A program made the translations under genes and the position numbers. From assembly GCF_949769195.1 (NCBI RefSeq), contig NZ_OX458333.1:1922001-1986000 (forward strand): a stretch of 64,000 bases of DNA, in the 5' to 3' direction. Of this stretch, positions 46,535 to 55,097 are shown one piece after another. The notes beneath the pieces were generated by a model. The model was not told the origin of the DNA. It saw nothing but the letters and a program-made list of their open reading frames with translations, and did not search any database. The stretch comes from Methylocaldum szegediense (lineage in GTDB: Bacteria; Pseudomonadota; Gammaproteobacteria; Methylococcales; Methylococcaceae). The first letter of the stretch is position 1. Each line of letters opens with the position of its first letter.

Positions 46535-46800
46535 ATGGCGCGCCCGAGCATCGCCGGCTTGAGCCGGAATTGCCCGAAGGGGCACGCGAGGGAGCGCGTG
46601 CGGCGATAGAGGCATAGGGACGTGCCTTCTGTCGCCCCCGGCTCTAGCCGGCGACGCGCAGGATCAGCGCGCCATCCGGGTGCCCTTTCTTTTGGTTACT
46701 TTTCTTTGGGCACGCAAAGAAAAGTAACTCGCCCGCGGGGCGAGACCCGCTTCAAACTTTAACTCGCTGCCGAAGGCAGCTTCCTTATCGTACATCAGAG
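46535..46800. repeat. Intergenic repeat with long TTTTCTTTG hairpin
   Basis: Contains a hairpin TTACTTTTCTTTG-GGCACG-CAAAGAAAAGTAA at 46697-46728 and GC-rich palindromic parts before it (CGCCGGCTTGAGCCGG, GGCTCTAGCC). Similar hairpin-bearing repeats occur in many proteobacterial genomes. The first 13 bases (TGGCGCGCCCGAG) match the tRNA-Arg end by chance. No gene. Confidence 0.55.
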
Positions 46801-46883
46801 ATGAAAACGCTCTAGAAAACCAGCGATCAGGATTCAGCCTGTCAAAATTATCGAAATGCCCCGCCAGCTTGGAAAAACGACGC

Positions 46884-47561
46884 TCATGACTCCGACTCGG
46901 GGGCATTGGTGGCGCCTTCGTACAGCCGATTTGCCGGAGGCAGCCGGGATTGCAAGAACTTGAATTGTGATTCCAATCGTTCCATGAAACCGCGCCGATC
47001 GCCGTTCCAGCGCATCGGTTCACCCACGAACACATCGCAAAAGAACGGCACCAGCAGGCACTCGCCCTTGGGCATAGCCCGCCCCAATCCATGCATGAAT
47101 ACCGGAACAACTGTCGCTTCAGGACAGCGCATGGCGAGATGGACGATGCCGGATTTCAGTTTTTGCATGGTTTCCGGCTCGCCACGGGTGCCTTCGGGAA
47201 AAATGATGAGCACGTCGCCCCGCGCCAATGTCTCATGGCACTCGTTCAAAGGATCGTGATGGCGGCTCGCGCCACTTCGCGTGACCGGCACGATACCGAT
47301 AAAGTTGCGTGAAAACCAGGCAAGCCAGGGTTTGCTGAGAAAATAGTCGGCCGCCGCGGCGGGACGCACCCGGTGAATTTCGCGCAACGGAAACAGCGAC
47401 AGAAGAACCAGGGTATCCAGATGGCTATTGTGATTGGCGGCGACGATCGCCGGGCCGCGCACCGGCAGCCGTTCCCGATTGCGGATGTTGAGGCCAAGCA
47501 CGAACAGAGTGACGGGGCGCGCCACCAAGAGAACGAACAATAGGCGGAGCAAGCGTTGCAT
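46884..47561 (-). CDS. 1-acylglycerol-phosphate acyltransferase (PlsC family)
   Basis: 225 residues. N-terminal membrane helix (LLRLLFVLLVARPVTLFVLG). PlsC motifs: AANHNSHLDTLVL (HX4D, H44/D49), an RNFIGIVPVTR segment, IFPEGTRGEPETM and VVPVFMHGLG. Transfers an acyl chain to lysophosphatidate or a related acceptor. Third gene of a leftward operon with CDP-diglyceride synthase and a CDP-alcohol phosphotransferase, 2 bp after the former. Confidence 0.9.
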   Translation of the reverse strand: MQRLLRLLFVLLVARPVTLFVLGLNIRNRERLPVRGPAIVAANHNSHLDTLVLLSLFPLREIHRVRPAAAADYFLSKPWLAWFSRNFIGIVPVTRSGASRHHDPLNECHETLARGDVLIIFPEGTRGEPETMQKLKSGIVHLAMRCPEATVVPVFMHGLGRAMPKGECLLVPFFCDVFVGEPMRWNGDRRGFMERLESQFKFLQSRLPPANRLYEGATNAPESES

Positions 47562-47563
47562 GG

Positions 47564-48505
47564 TCAGTAGTGCAGGTAGCGGATGAAATGGAAGAACAGC
47601 GGCGCGGTGTAGGTGAGGCTGTCCAGCCGATCGAGGATGCCGCCGTGTCCGGGCAGCAAGCTACCACTATCCTTGACCCCGATGTCACGCTTCAGCGCCG
47701 AGATGACCACATCGCCGACGAAACCACAAACCCCGATCAACAGCCCCGCCAACACCGACTCCATCTCGGTCAGCGGCGTTAGCCAGGGCGCAATCAGCCA
47801 GGCCAGCAGCGTCGTAGTCGCAACGCCTCCTAGGAAACCTGCCCAGGTCTTGTTGGGACTGACTTTCGGAACGATCTTGTGCCTGCCCAAGCTTTTTCCC
47901 CAGAGGTACTGAGCCACATCGTTGAGCTGCGTCAGCAGCACCAAAAATAGCAGTACCGTCGCACCGTTGTAATGCATGCCCACCGGCTGTGGCAAAGCCA
48001 GCAAATAAGCCATGTGCGAGAGGCAGAACACGGTGGTCATCAAGCCCCAGCTGATGATGCCGGCCGACCTCAGAAAACCTTGCGTCTCGCCGGCAAGCAC
48101 CATGCGCAGCGGCAGGAACAGGAACATATACACCGGGATGAAGATGATGAACATGCCGTACCAAGCCTTGTGCACCCAATAGTACTGAACCGGAATGGCG
48201 AGATAGGCCCAGAACAGAACCCGGTAATCGGCACGGCGGGTCGGGATCAGCGACAGGTATTCCTTGAAGGCAAGAAAGCTCACCAATCCCAGCACCACCA
48301 CCGCCGTTGTGGGACTGGACACCACCACCAGACAGAACACGCCGACGATCAACCACCAGGTACGCACACGCAGCCGCAGCTCGGTGTAGTCCTTCTCCGG
48401 ATGCCGTTTTTGTAGCAGGACGCTCAGAATCGAGGCTAAGGCGAGCAGCAGGAAAATCCCGGCCAGCGCATACAGCAAAACATCGGGCAAGTGCGTGAAA
48501 TTCAT
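47564..48505 (-). CDS. Phosphatidate cytidylyltransferase (CdsA/YnbB-like)
   Basis: 313 residues from MNFTHLPDVLLYALAGIFLL. The ATG overlaps the upstream stop by 4 bp. About 8 membrane helices and the CdsA signature SALKRDIGVKDSGSLLPGHG-GILDRLDSL at the C-terminus, with SPNKTWAGFLGG before it. Makes CDP-diacylglycerol. The gene order phosphotransferase-CdsA-PlsC resembles the accessory ynbAB set rather than the housekeeping cdsA beside ispU/dxr, so this is likely a second, accessory copy. Confidence 0.92.
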   Translation of the reverse strand: MNFTHLPDVLLYALAGIFLLLALASILSVLLQKRHPEKDYTELRLRVRTWWLIVGVFCLVVVSSPTTAVVVLGLVSFLAFKEYLSLIPTRRADYRVLFWAYLAIPVQYYWVHKAWYGMFIIFIPVYMFLFLPLRMVLAGETQGFLRSAGIISWGLMTTVFCLSHMAYLLALPQPVGMHYNGATVLLFLVLLTQLNDVAQYLWGKSLGRHKIVPKVSPNKTWAGFLGGVATTTLLAWLIAPWLTPLTEMESVLAGLLIGVCGFVGDVVISALKRDIGVKDSGSLLPGHGGILDRLDSLTYTAPLFFHFIRYLHY

Positions 48506-49110
48506 GCTTGAACCTCCCCCAGGATCGCGCGGGCGCGATTCGACACCGTAATCAGCGACAACAGAGCGACGACCGTCAGTACGACATTGAGCCAAACCCC
48601 GGCAGACCACCCCAAGCCGATGGCCAACCCGCAAGCGCCGAACACGAATGCCCGGTCGCTCTTGCCCATGGGACCATCGTACCGGCGCGAGGCGCCGACC
48701 ATGACGCCGCACACCCCGACGAACTCGGTCAACCAGGCCAGCAAGACCACCGCCACCACCAACCAGGCGTGCAAGCCCGGCAATACCGCGAACGCCAAAT
48801 ACAGCGCCGCATCGGAAACCAAGTCGCCCGCTTCGTTGAGCAGTCCGCCGAGCGCACTCTGCTGACCGTACTGCCGTGCCAACATGCCGTCGATGGCATT
48901 GAGTGCCATGCGCACGAACAAAAAGACCGGAAAGCTGAGCCACAACGCCGAGTTCTGCGGCGACCACGCTAATACCGCGCCCATTGCCACGGAGAGCGCC
49001 GCCGCCGACAGCGTGACCTGGTTGGCCGTGACGCCGATAGCCGCCAGTCTTCGGACGATTCCGCTCAGACTTTGCTGAAACAGAGGTTTGAGTTGATAGA
49101 TGCTGGGCAT
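48502..49110 (-). CDS. CDP-alcohol phosphatidyltransferase (YnbA-like)
   Basis: 202 residues from MPSIYQLKPLFQQSLSGIVR; an ATG 24 bp upstream is possible. About 6 membrane helices and the family motif in NAIDGMLARQYGQQSALGGL-LNEAGDLVSD (DGxxAR...G...D...D). It joins CDP-diacylglycerol with an alcohol; which alcohol is unknown. First gene of the three-gene phospholipid operon. Confidence 0.9.
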   Translation of the reverse strand: MPSIYQLKPLFQQSLSGIVRRLAAIGVTANQVTLSAAALSVAMGAVLAWSPQNSALWLSFPVFLFVRMALNAIDGMLARQYGQQSALGGLLNEAGDLVSDAALYLAFAVLPGLHAWLVVAVVLLAWLTEFVGVCGVMVGASRRYDGPMGKSDRAFVFGACGLAIGLGWSAGVWLNVVLTVVALLSLITVSNRARAILGEVQA

Positions 49111-49136
49111 GATCTTGTCCTTATTCTTTTTCAACA

Positions 49137-49276
49137 GGACTTACGCATTTCGCCCCTTCTCCCTTCGGGAGAAGGTCGGGATGAGGGGATCAAAAAGGAA
49201 GTTCCTTCATTTCATCCCCCTCACCCTAACCCTCTCCCTGAGGTAGAGAGAACCGAAGCCACTTCTGCGTAAGTCC
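49137..49276. repeat. MITE with 11-bp inverted ends
   Basis: 140 bp between GGACTTACGCA (49137-49147) and TGCGTAAGTCC (49266-49276). Inside are CCCTTCTCCCTTCGGGAGAAGG and CCCTCACCCTAACCCTCTCC, a composition common to small non-autonomous repeats of proteobacteria. No ORF. Confidence 0.65.
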
Positions 49277-49587
49277 GGTTCAATTAACCCCGCCAATAAA
49301 ATATAGAGACTCGTTCTCGGTAGGCCCGTCGAAGCCTCCAGCCCCCCATGGACAAGTTCGGAGTGTTTTCGAGCCGGGCGGCTGACGTTTTAATGTTCTA
49401 TCGTCTGGACCTCGACGTTTTTGCCGGTCGCACTATCGTGGCGGTTGCGGATGAACGATGCTCACCGAAACGGTCGGAGTCGAAGTCATACAACAAAAGC
49501 GTCACCGAGTCACGAATTTACCTGCTCCGACCGAGCGAATCTTGTTTTCGATGACACTTTTCGCTGGGCGGAACTGAAGCAACGGCC
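49277..49587. other. Intergenic, no gene seen
   Basis: About 310 bp after the MITE. A 68-codon frame (49348-49554) lacks support. It should hold the promoter of the glycosylase gene. Confidence 0.4.
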
Positions 49588-50052
49588 ATGAGACTCTGGA
49601 GTTTGCACCCGAAATTTCTCGACCGATCCGGTCTGGTCGCCCTCTGGCGGGAAGGCCTGCTCGCCCAAGCCGTACTCGAAGGAAAAACGAAAGGCTACGT
49701 TCATCACCCGCAACTCCATCGCTTTCGCGTCCAGGCGAACCCTGTCGGGCTTTTAGCCGAGTACCTAAGGGCAATCCATGCAGAAGCGGCGAGCCGCGGC
49801 TATCGGTTCGAGGCGACGAAGATCGCTCCGTCTCCGACTGACAGCCGCATAGCGGTCACCCGCGGACAATTGGAATTCGAATGGCGGCATCTCTTAAGCA
49901 AGTTGGAAGCACGCGATCCGAAATGGTTGGCCAGAATCATTCACGTCCGCACGCCGGAACCGCACCCGCTTTTTTACACCGTGCCCGGCCCTATCGAGGA
50001 GTGGGAAAAAGGATACGGCTGCACCCGCCGGCCTGGTGACACGGACGCCTGA
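49588..50052 (+). CDS. Pyrimidine dimer DNA glycosylase-like protein
   Basis: 154 residues, opening MRLWSLHPKFLDRSGLVALW and REGLLAQAVLEGKTKGYVHH, with LHRFRVQANPVGLLAEYL after it. This is the PF03013 family, named for endonuclease V of phage T4, which repairs UV dimers; many bacterial members are unproven. Monocistronic. Confidence 0.88.
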   Translation: MRLWSLHPKFLDRSGLVALWREGLLAQAVLEGKTKGYVHHPQLHRFRVQANPVGLLAEYLRAIHAEAASRGYRFEATKIAPSPTDSRIAVTRGQLEFEWRHLLSKLEARDPKWLARIIHVRTPEPHPLFYTVPGPIEEWEKGYGCTRRPGDTDA

Positions 50053-50278
50053 CGCAACGGCGTCGCCAAACCGGAAGCCCTTCTCCTGCCGGCTTTCGAA
50101 AACCGGCCAATCGTCAAACTACCCGCAAGACCACCAAGCGAAGCGATTCTCAACCGACGGCACAACTCAGGTTCGCCTCAATAACTCCAAAAGTCTTACA
50201 GAAGCTCTTGAGCGAATAGATTCCGTTCCTGTCCCTCGGCAAGGCTCACCACGGACGAAATCCACAGATTACTGTTCG

Positions 50279-50322
50279 TCCTCAGCCCTTGGACAGGCTG
50301 CGGACAGGTCCGTCGAAGGACT
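50279..50322. repeat. Dispersed palindromic repeat copy
   Basis: CAGCCCTTGGACAGGCTGCG and GACAGGTCCGTCGAAGGACT, sharing the plan of the 17137 and 41551 copies; 15 bp after its end is the ppdK stop. Confidence 0.55.
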
Positions 50323-50337
50323 TAAAACAGAGCTTCC

Positions 50338-53064
50338 CTAACGTTCCGCCTCCAGCTTCGCGTGCGCCGCCGCCAGCCTTGCGATCGGCACGCGGTGGGG
50401 CGAGCAGGAAACGTAGTCCAGGCCGATGTCGTGACAAAAGCGTATGGAAAACGGATGGCCGCCCTGTTCGCCGCAGATACCGATCTTGAGGTCGGGATTG
50501 CTGTCGCGGCCCCAGTCGACGGTCATCTGCATCAACACGCCGACGCCCTTGACGTCCAGCACCTCGAAGGGATTGTCGCGGAGAATGCCGTACTCGGTAT
50601 ACAGCGGTAGGAACTTGTTCTCGGCGTCTTCGCGGGAAAAGGAGAACACCGCCTGCGTGAGGTCGTTGGTGCCGAACGAGAAGAAGTCAACGATCTTGGC
50701 CAACTCCCGAGAGCGCATGCAAGCCCTGACCGTTTCCACCATGGTCCCGAATTTGAATGGAAGCTCGAACCCGAATCGGCTTTCGATCTCTTGCCGGACC
50801 TCGTCGACGCTGACCTTCACCCGTTTCAGCTCCTGCGCGGTGATGACCTGCGGCACCATGATTTCCAACGCCGCATGGACACCGTCCTTCATGCACGCGG
50901 CCATGGCTTCTAGGATGGCGCGGATTTGCATTTCGTAGATTCCGGGATAGGTGATGGCGACACGCACACCACGGTGGCCCAGCATGGGGTTGACCTCGTG
51001 CAGTTCACGGACCTTGCGCAGCATTTGCTCCTTTTTGGCGATGACGCTGTTGACCAGATCCTCGCTGAGGTCCTGGTCGGGCACCGGGGATAGCCCCAAG
51101 CTCGTCAAGGCGGCGCTGCGGCCCTTGACCGCTAGCCGATACGCCTTCAATCCCTCGATTTCGTCGAGCAACTGATGTTCGCTCGGCAGAAATTCGTGCA
51201 TGGGAGGATCGAGCAGGCGTACGGTAACCGACCGTGGCGCCACGATCCTGAAAATCTCCTCGAAGTCCCGGCGCTGCATGGGCAGCAGCTTGTCCAGGGC
51301 CGCTTGCCTTTCCGCGGCGTCGCGGGCCATGATCATGTCCACCACCACTGGCAACCGGTCGCCAGCATTGAACATGCGCTCCGTTCGGCAGAGTCCAATG
51401 CCCATGGCCCCGTATCCCATGGCTACAACGGCGCCCTCGGGGGTGTCCACATTCGCGAACACCTTCAACCGCGCCATTTCGTCCGCCCAGGAGAGAAGTG
51501 TCTCGAGTTCCTCGGAGAACTTGGGCGGAATGGTTGGGATTTCGCCCAGATAAACGTTGCCCGTGCTGCCGTCTATCGTGATGAGGTCGCCTTCGCGCAA
51601 GGTGATATCGCCAACCCGCGCCAGTCGCGACCGGCTGTCCACCTGTATGCCCTCCGCCCCCGCGACGCAGGCCTTGCCCATGCCCCGGGCCACCACTGCC
51701 GCGTGCGAGGTCTTGCCTCCGCGGCTGGTCAAAATGCCTTGGGCGGCGAAAAAGCCGTGTATGTCTTCCGGCTTGGTCTCTTCCCGCACCAGGATCACTT
51801 TTTCGCCGGCCCGCCCCATGAGCTCGGCCTGGTCGGCATCGAACACGCACCGTCCGCTGGCCGCGCCGGGGGATGCCGGCAAACCTTGGGCCACGGGCTT
51901 CTCCGTGTGCCTGGGGTCGAGGCGTGGATGCAGCAACTGCTCGAGATGGGAAGGATCGACCCGCAGCAATGCCCGTTCTTTGCTAATAAGCCCCTCGGCG
52001 AACATGTCCACCGAGGTGCGCACCATCGCCTGCGCGTTCATCTTACCGTTGCGGGTCTGGAGGCAATAGAGCACACCCTTTTCGATGGTATATTCGAAGT
52101 CCTGGACTTCCCGGTAATGGTTTTCAAGTTTGTCGCGCAACTCCACGAGCTGCCGGTAGAGATCGGGCATTTCCTTCGCCATCTCGGCCACCGACTTGGG
52201 CGTCCGGATGCCGGCTACCACGTCTTCGCCCTGGGCGTTGACCAGGTATTCGCCATACATCTCTTTTTCGCCGGTACCGGGGTTGCGGGTGAAACCCACG
52301 CCCGTGGCACTGTCGTCGCCAAGATTACCGAACACCATAGTGACCACGTTGACGGCGGTGCCGTTGGCCATGTCCGGCGTGATGTTGAACTCGCGACGGT
52401 AATCCACCGCGCGCTTGCCCATCCAGGAATTGAACACGGCCTTGATCGCGATCTCCAGTTGAGTGAACACGTTTTCGGGAAAGGGCTTTCCAGTTTCCTT
52501 CTCCACCACCCTCAAGAACCTCTCGCTGATCTCCTTGAGATGGCCGGCGTTGAGGCCAATGTCGGCCTTGACGCCGGCGGCGCGTTTCACGTCCTCGAAC
52601 TGCTCGTCGAACAGGTGGTCCGGAACGCCAAGCGCGATTTTTCCGAACAATTGGATGAAGCGACGGTAGGCGTCGTAGGCGAAACGCTCGTTGCCGGTAA
52701 GCCTTATCAGGCCGCGCAGGGTTTCCCTATTGAGGCCCAGATTGAGGATGGTGTCCATCATGCCGGGCATAGACAGGGCCGAGCCCGACCGGACCGAGAC
52801 CAGGAGCGGATTGTCTTCGCCGCCGAAGCGCTTTCCGGTTTTTTCTTCCAGCCTTCGGATGTGCTCGCCCACTTCTTCGAGAAGACCGCTAGGCAACTCT
52901 TTCCGGTCCAGATATTCGAGACAAGCTTCGGTGGTGATCACGAACCCGGGCGGCACGTTCAGCCCAATCTGGGTCATTTCGCACAAATTCGCCCCTTTGC
53001 CCCCTAAGAGGTGTTTGTTTCGGCCATCACCTTCCGAAAACGAGTACACGTATTTCTTGCTCAT
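50338..53064 (-). CDS. ppdK: Pyruvate, phosphate dikinase
   Basis: 908 residues, full length. N-terminal ATP-grasp domain (LLGGKGANLCEMTQIGLNVP, RSGSALSMPGMMDTILNLGL), central phosphohistidine domain with catalytic His in TSRGGKTSHAAVVARGMG, and a C-terminal PEP/pyruvate TIM barrel (AICRT-type GIGLCRTERMF, GHRGVRVAITYPGIYEMQ, FFSFGTNDLTQAVFSFSRED, EQGGHPFSI). Interconverts pyruvate+ATP+Pi and PEP+AMP+PPi, reversible and usual in methylotrophs for gluconeogenic or PPi-dependent flux. 185 bp after the kinase-like gene, possibly co-transcribed. Confidence 0.97.
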   Translation of the reverse strand: MSKKYVYSFSEGDGRNKHLLGGKGANLCEMTQIGLNVPPGFVITTEACLEYLDRKELPSGLLEEVGEHIRRLEEKTGKRFGGEDNPLLVSVRSGSALSMPGMMDTILNLGLNRETLRGLIRLTGNERFAYDAYRRFIQLFGKIALGVPDHLFDEQFEDVKRAAGVKADIGLNAGHLKEISERFLRVVEKETGKPFPENVFTQLEIAIKAVFNSWMGKRAVDYRREFNITPDMANGTAVNVVTMVFGNLGDDSATGVGFTRNPGTGEKEMYGEYLVNAQGEDVVAGIRTPKSVAEMAKEMPDLYRQLVELRDKLENHYREVQDFEYTIEKGVLYCLQTRNGKMNAQAMVRTSVDMFAEGLISKERALLRVDPSHLEQLLHPRLDPRHTEKPVAQGLPASPGAASGRCVFDADQAELMGRAGEKVILVREETKPEDIHGFFAAQGILTSRGGKTSHAAVVARGMGKACVAGAEGIQVDSRSRLARVGDITLREGDLITIDGSTGNVYLGEIPTIPPKFSEELETLLSWADEMARLKVFANVDTPEGAVVAMGYGAMGIGLCRTERMFNAGDRLPVVVDMIMARDAAERQAALDKLLPMQRRDFEEIFRIVAPRSVTVRLLDPPMHEFLPSEHQLLDEIEGLKAYRLAVKGRSAALTSLGLSPVPDQDLSEDLVNSVIAKKEQMLRKVRELHEVNPMLGHRGVRVAITYPGIYEMQIRAILEAMAACMKDGVHAALEIMVPQVITAQELKRVKVSVDEVRQEIESRFGFELPFKFGTMVETVRACMRSRELAKIVDFFSFGTNDLTQAVFSFSREDAENKFLPLYTEYGILRDNPFEVLDVKGVGVLMQMTVDWGRDSNPDLKIGICGEQGGHPFSIRFCHDIGLDYVSCSPHRVPIARLAAAHAKLEAER

Positions 53065-53249
53065 GATCGATCTCCTCGGTTGGGGCTTGACTCCTGCAAC
53101 GATGTGGCTCGCCTATCCCGAAAGTCCCGCGGACAAGCTTCAATTCGCGTAGCACACGCTCGGTGTTACGTCCAGCCGCCGGCGCCCGGAGAAAAGGCCG
53201 CGGCCAACGTCGGCGATATCAACTTGAAGTCCATTTGCAAACGTCGGCA

Positions 53250-53969
53250 TCAACTTGAGACGTGTTTTCGTAGATCGAAACCGGCTCGCTGCATGGCCAG
53301 CAGCACCACGGACACGGCGCTGTCCACGGAGAGGCGGTCGGTGTTGATGACCAGATCGAAGTTTCTCGCACATTCCAGAGAGGGATGCTCGAAGCGCTCG
53401 CCATACAATTTCAGCACCGACTTGTTACGCCGCACGTTGATCTCGCGGACCTTGCGTTCCGCTGCGTGAAGCGGTATGCCCGATTTCGCGGCCTCGCGCC
53501 TGGCGCAGATGCGCTCCGAGCCGACGATGCGTAGGCGCAAAACCTTCTTGTCCGAAAGGATGAGATGGGCGCCGCGCCCCACCAGAACGCCACCTTTCCA
53601 CGCGAGATCAACGACGACCTCGTGGAGATAGCGGCGGTAGGTCTGCAGATCGCCTGCCGTGCCGGTCAGCAGGCTGAACAGTAAGGTGGATACGCCAGCC
53701 GAAACATTCTCGTCGTATTGCTCGAATTTAAAACGTTCCACTTTGGCCCTCTCGGCCACCTTGTCCAAAATTTCCCGGTCGTATAACGGGATGTTTAGGT
53801 AATCCGCCAGCTTGTGTGCAATCTCGTCGCCCAAGGACCCGTAATCCCTAGAAACCGTAATGACCGTTGGCTCATTGTCCCCGGAACTTTGAGCCTTGGC
53901 TTCGGTTTTGAAATCTCGGAAATCCTTGATGAGAATTGCTTTGAGAAAGGTGTCCGGGTCTGTGGCCAT
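53250..53969 (-). CDS. Cytidylate kinase-like family protein
   Basis: 239 residues. P-loop kinase of the AAA_26/cytidylate-kinase-like family: VITVSRDYGSLGDEIAHKLA with a variant P-loop (SRxxGSxG), LNIPLYDREILDKVAERAKV, GVLVGRGAHLILSDKKVLRL and the C-terminal TDRLSVDSAVSVVLLAM. True Cmk activity is not established for this family; several lie next to phosphate-handling genes, here ppdK. The neighbour suggests a regulatory or PPi-linked role (inference). Confidence 0.88.
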   Translation of the reverse strand: MATDPDTFLKAILIKDFRDFKTEAKAQSSGDNEPTVITVSRDYGSLGDEIAHKLADYLNIPLYDREILDKVAERAKVERFKFEQYDENVSAGVSTLLFSLLTGTAGDLQTYRRYLHEVVVDLAWKGGVLVGRGAHLILSDKKVLRLRIVGSERICARREAAKSGIPLHAAERKVREINVRRNKSVLKLYGERFEHPSLECARNFDLVINTDRLSVDSAVSVVLLAMQRAGFDLRKHVSS

Positions 53970-54093
53970 GGCGTTTTTTTCGAGGATATGAGTGAAGACG
54001 TTCGGCGGCGATAACTAGTTCCGGGACCTCGAAGCCCGGAAGACATTGATGCTGACTATGGGTCCGGCGGCGTCCCAGACCGCTGCCATCGCT

Positions 54094-54888
54094 CTACCGG
54101 ACTCCGAGAATCCAGCCCTCGACTCCGGCTATGGCGCGTTCCTGGGGCGTCAGTGGGGGTTCGAGCAAGGCTTGCAGACGACCACCACGGTCGGCCTGGT
54201 ACAGCCAGGCGGCGATAGTGTAAGCGTCGTGCTGGTCCGGGGTGCGGCCCTCGGTCGGATAAATGTGCTTCCACAATGAAGGATAGACTTCGGCAATAGC
54301 CGACTTTCCGGGCGGGATGGCCCAGCCGTCGAAAGGCCAGAAATGCACTCGCTCACCCCGTTGCCGCCGCAGGTACCGGAGCCAGGGAATGCCCGCATGG
54401 GTGGATTTTGCGACCGACCCTTGCACGTCGAAATGGAACACCGACTTCGCCCTCGCCCGCTCCTCGCACAGCCGGCGCCAGCGCGCACTACCGGTGCGAG
54501 CCGCGCCGTCGCCGCAAAGGCCTTCGCGCACGAAGTCGACATAAGTGTGGTCCTCGTCTGTTGGCCAGTGCCGCTGGAAGTCGTCGAGAAACGCCGGCCA
54601 ATCGGGCGGCAGGTGATGCACCTCGAAATAACGGAGCGGGAAGGAAAAGCTATGATCGATGCCGGCCAATGTCGGCCGATCTTCGAGCAGGCGCTCGACC
54701 AGCCACTCGGCGATACCACGTCGGCTCCAGTATTTGCGCGAGCCCGGCGGCGGCGTCACTTCCGCCGGCAGCATGTCCTTTTCCGCCAGATAGACGCGCA
54801 GTCCTTTGAGGCTGGACGTCGGAGTTTGAGCGCCTGAATAGTCGATGCCGACGTAGCGGACAAAACGCGGGAAGTCACTGATAGTCAC
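54094..54888 (-). CDS. DUF429-like RNase H-fold protein
   Basis: 264 residues. VRYVGIDYSGAQTPTSSLKG at 10-29 and LAGIDHSFSFPLRYFEVHHL (acidic residues D15, D98) fit the RNase H-like core of DUF429 proteins; DQHDAYTIAAWLYQADRGGR near 215 supplies a third acid. Nuclease activity is inferred only. An ATG at 54888 is used. Monocistronic. Confidence 0.55.
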   Translation of the reverse strand: MTISDFPRFVRYVGIDYSGAQTPTSSLKGLRVYLAEKDMLPAEVTPPPGSRKYWSRRGIAEWLVERLLEDRPTLAGIDHSFSFPLRYFEVHHLPPDWPAFLDDFQRHWPTDEDHTYVDFVREGLCGDGAARTGSARWRRLCEERARAKSVFHFDVQGSVAKSTHAGIPWLRYLRRQRGERVHFWPFDGWAIPPGKSAIAEVYPSLWKHIYPTEGRTPDQHDAYTIAAWLYQADRGGRLQALLEPPLTPQERAIAGVEGWILGVR

Positions 54889-55097
54889 GGAATCCTCGTT
54901 TCAACGATGAGGGCGGCTACTCCCATTCGTGAATCAAAGAAAGAGTCTTGTAGCCGTTGGGTGAACGGGTTCGTCGGCGAAGAATTGCCGATCGACGAAT
55001 GCTGCACCCGTGCTTGTTACTCAAATCCCGATTCACCGGTTGGCCGAGTGCCGACGCATCTTTGTCGCATCGACAGGAGCGAGCAGGCTCACTGGCG

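Noticed and set aside
46535-46547. Third copy of the att core (TGGCGCGCCCGAG)
   Set aside because: Only 13 bases match, the rest is an unrelated intergenic repeat.
51175-53007. 610-codon open frame antisense to ppdK
   Set aside because: A shadow of biased codon use in ppdK, no family pattern.
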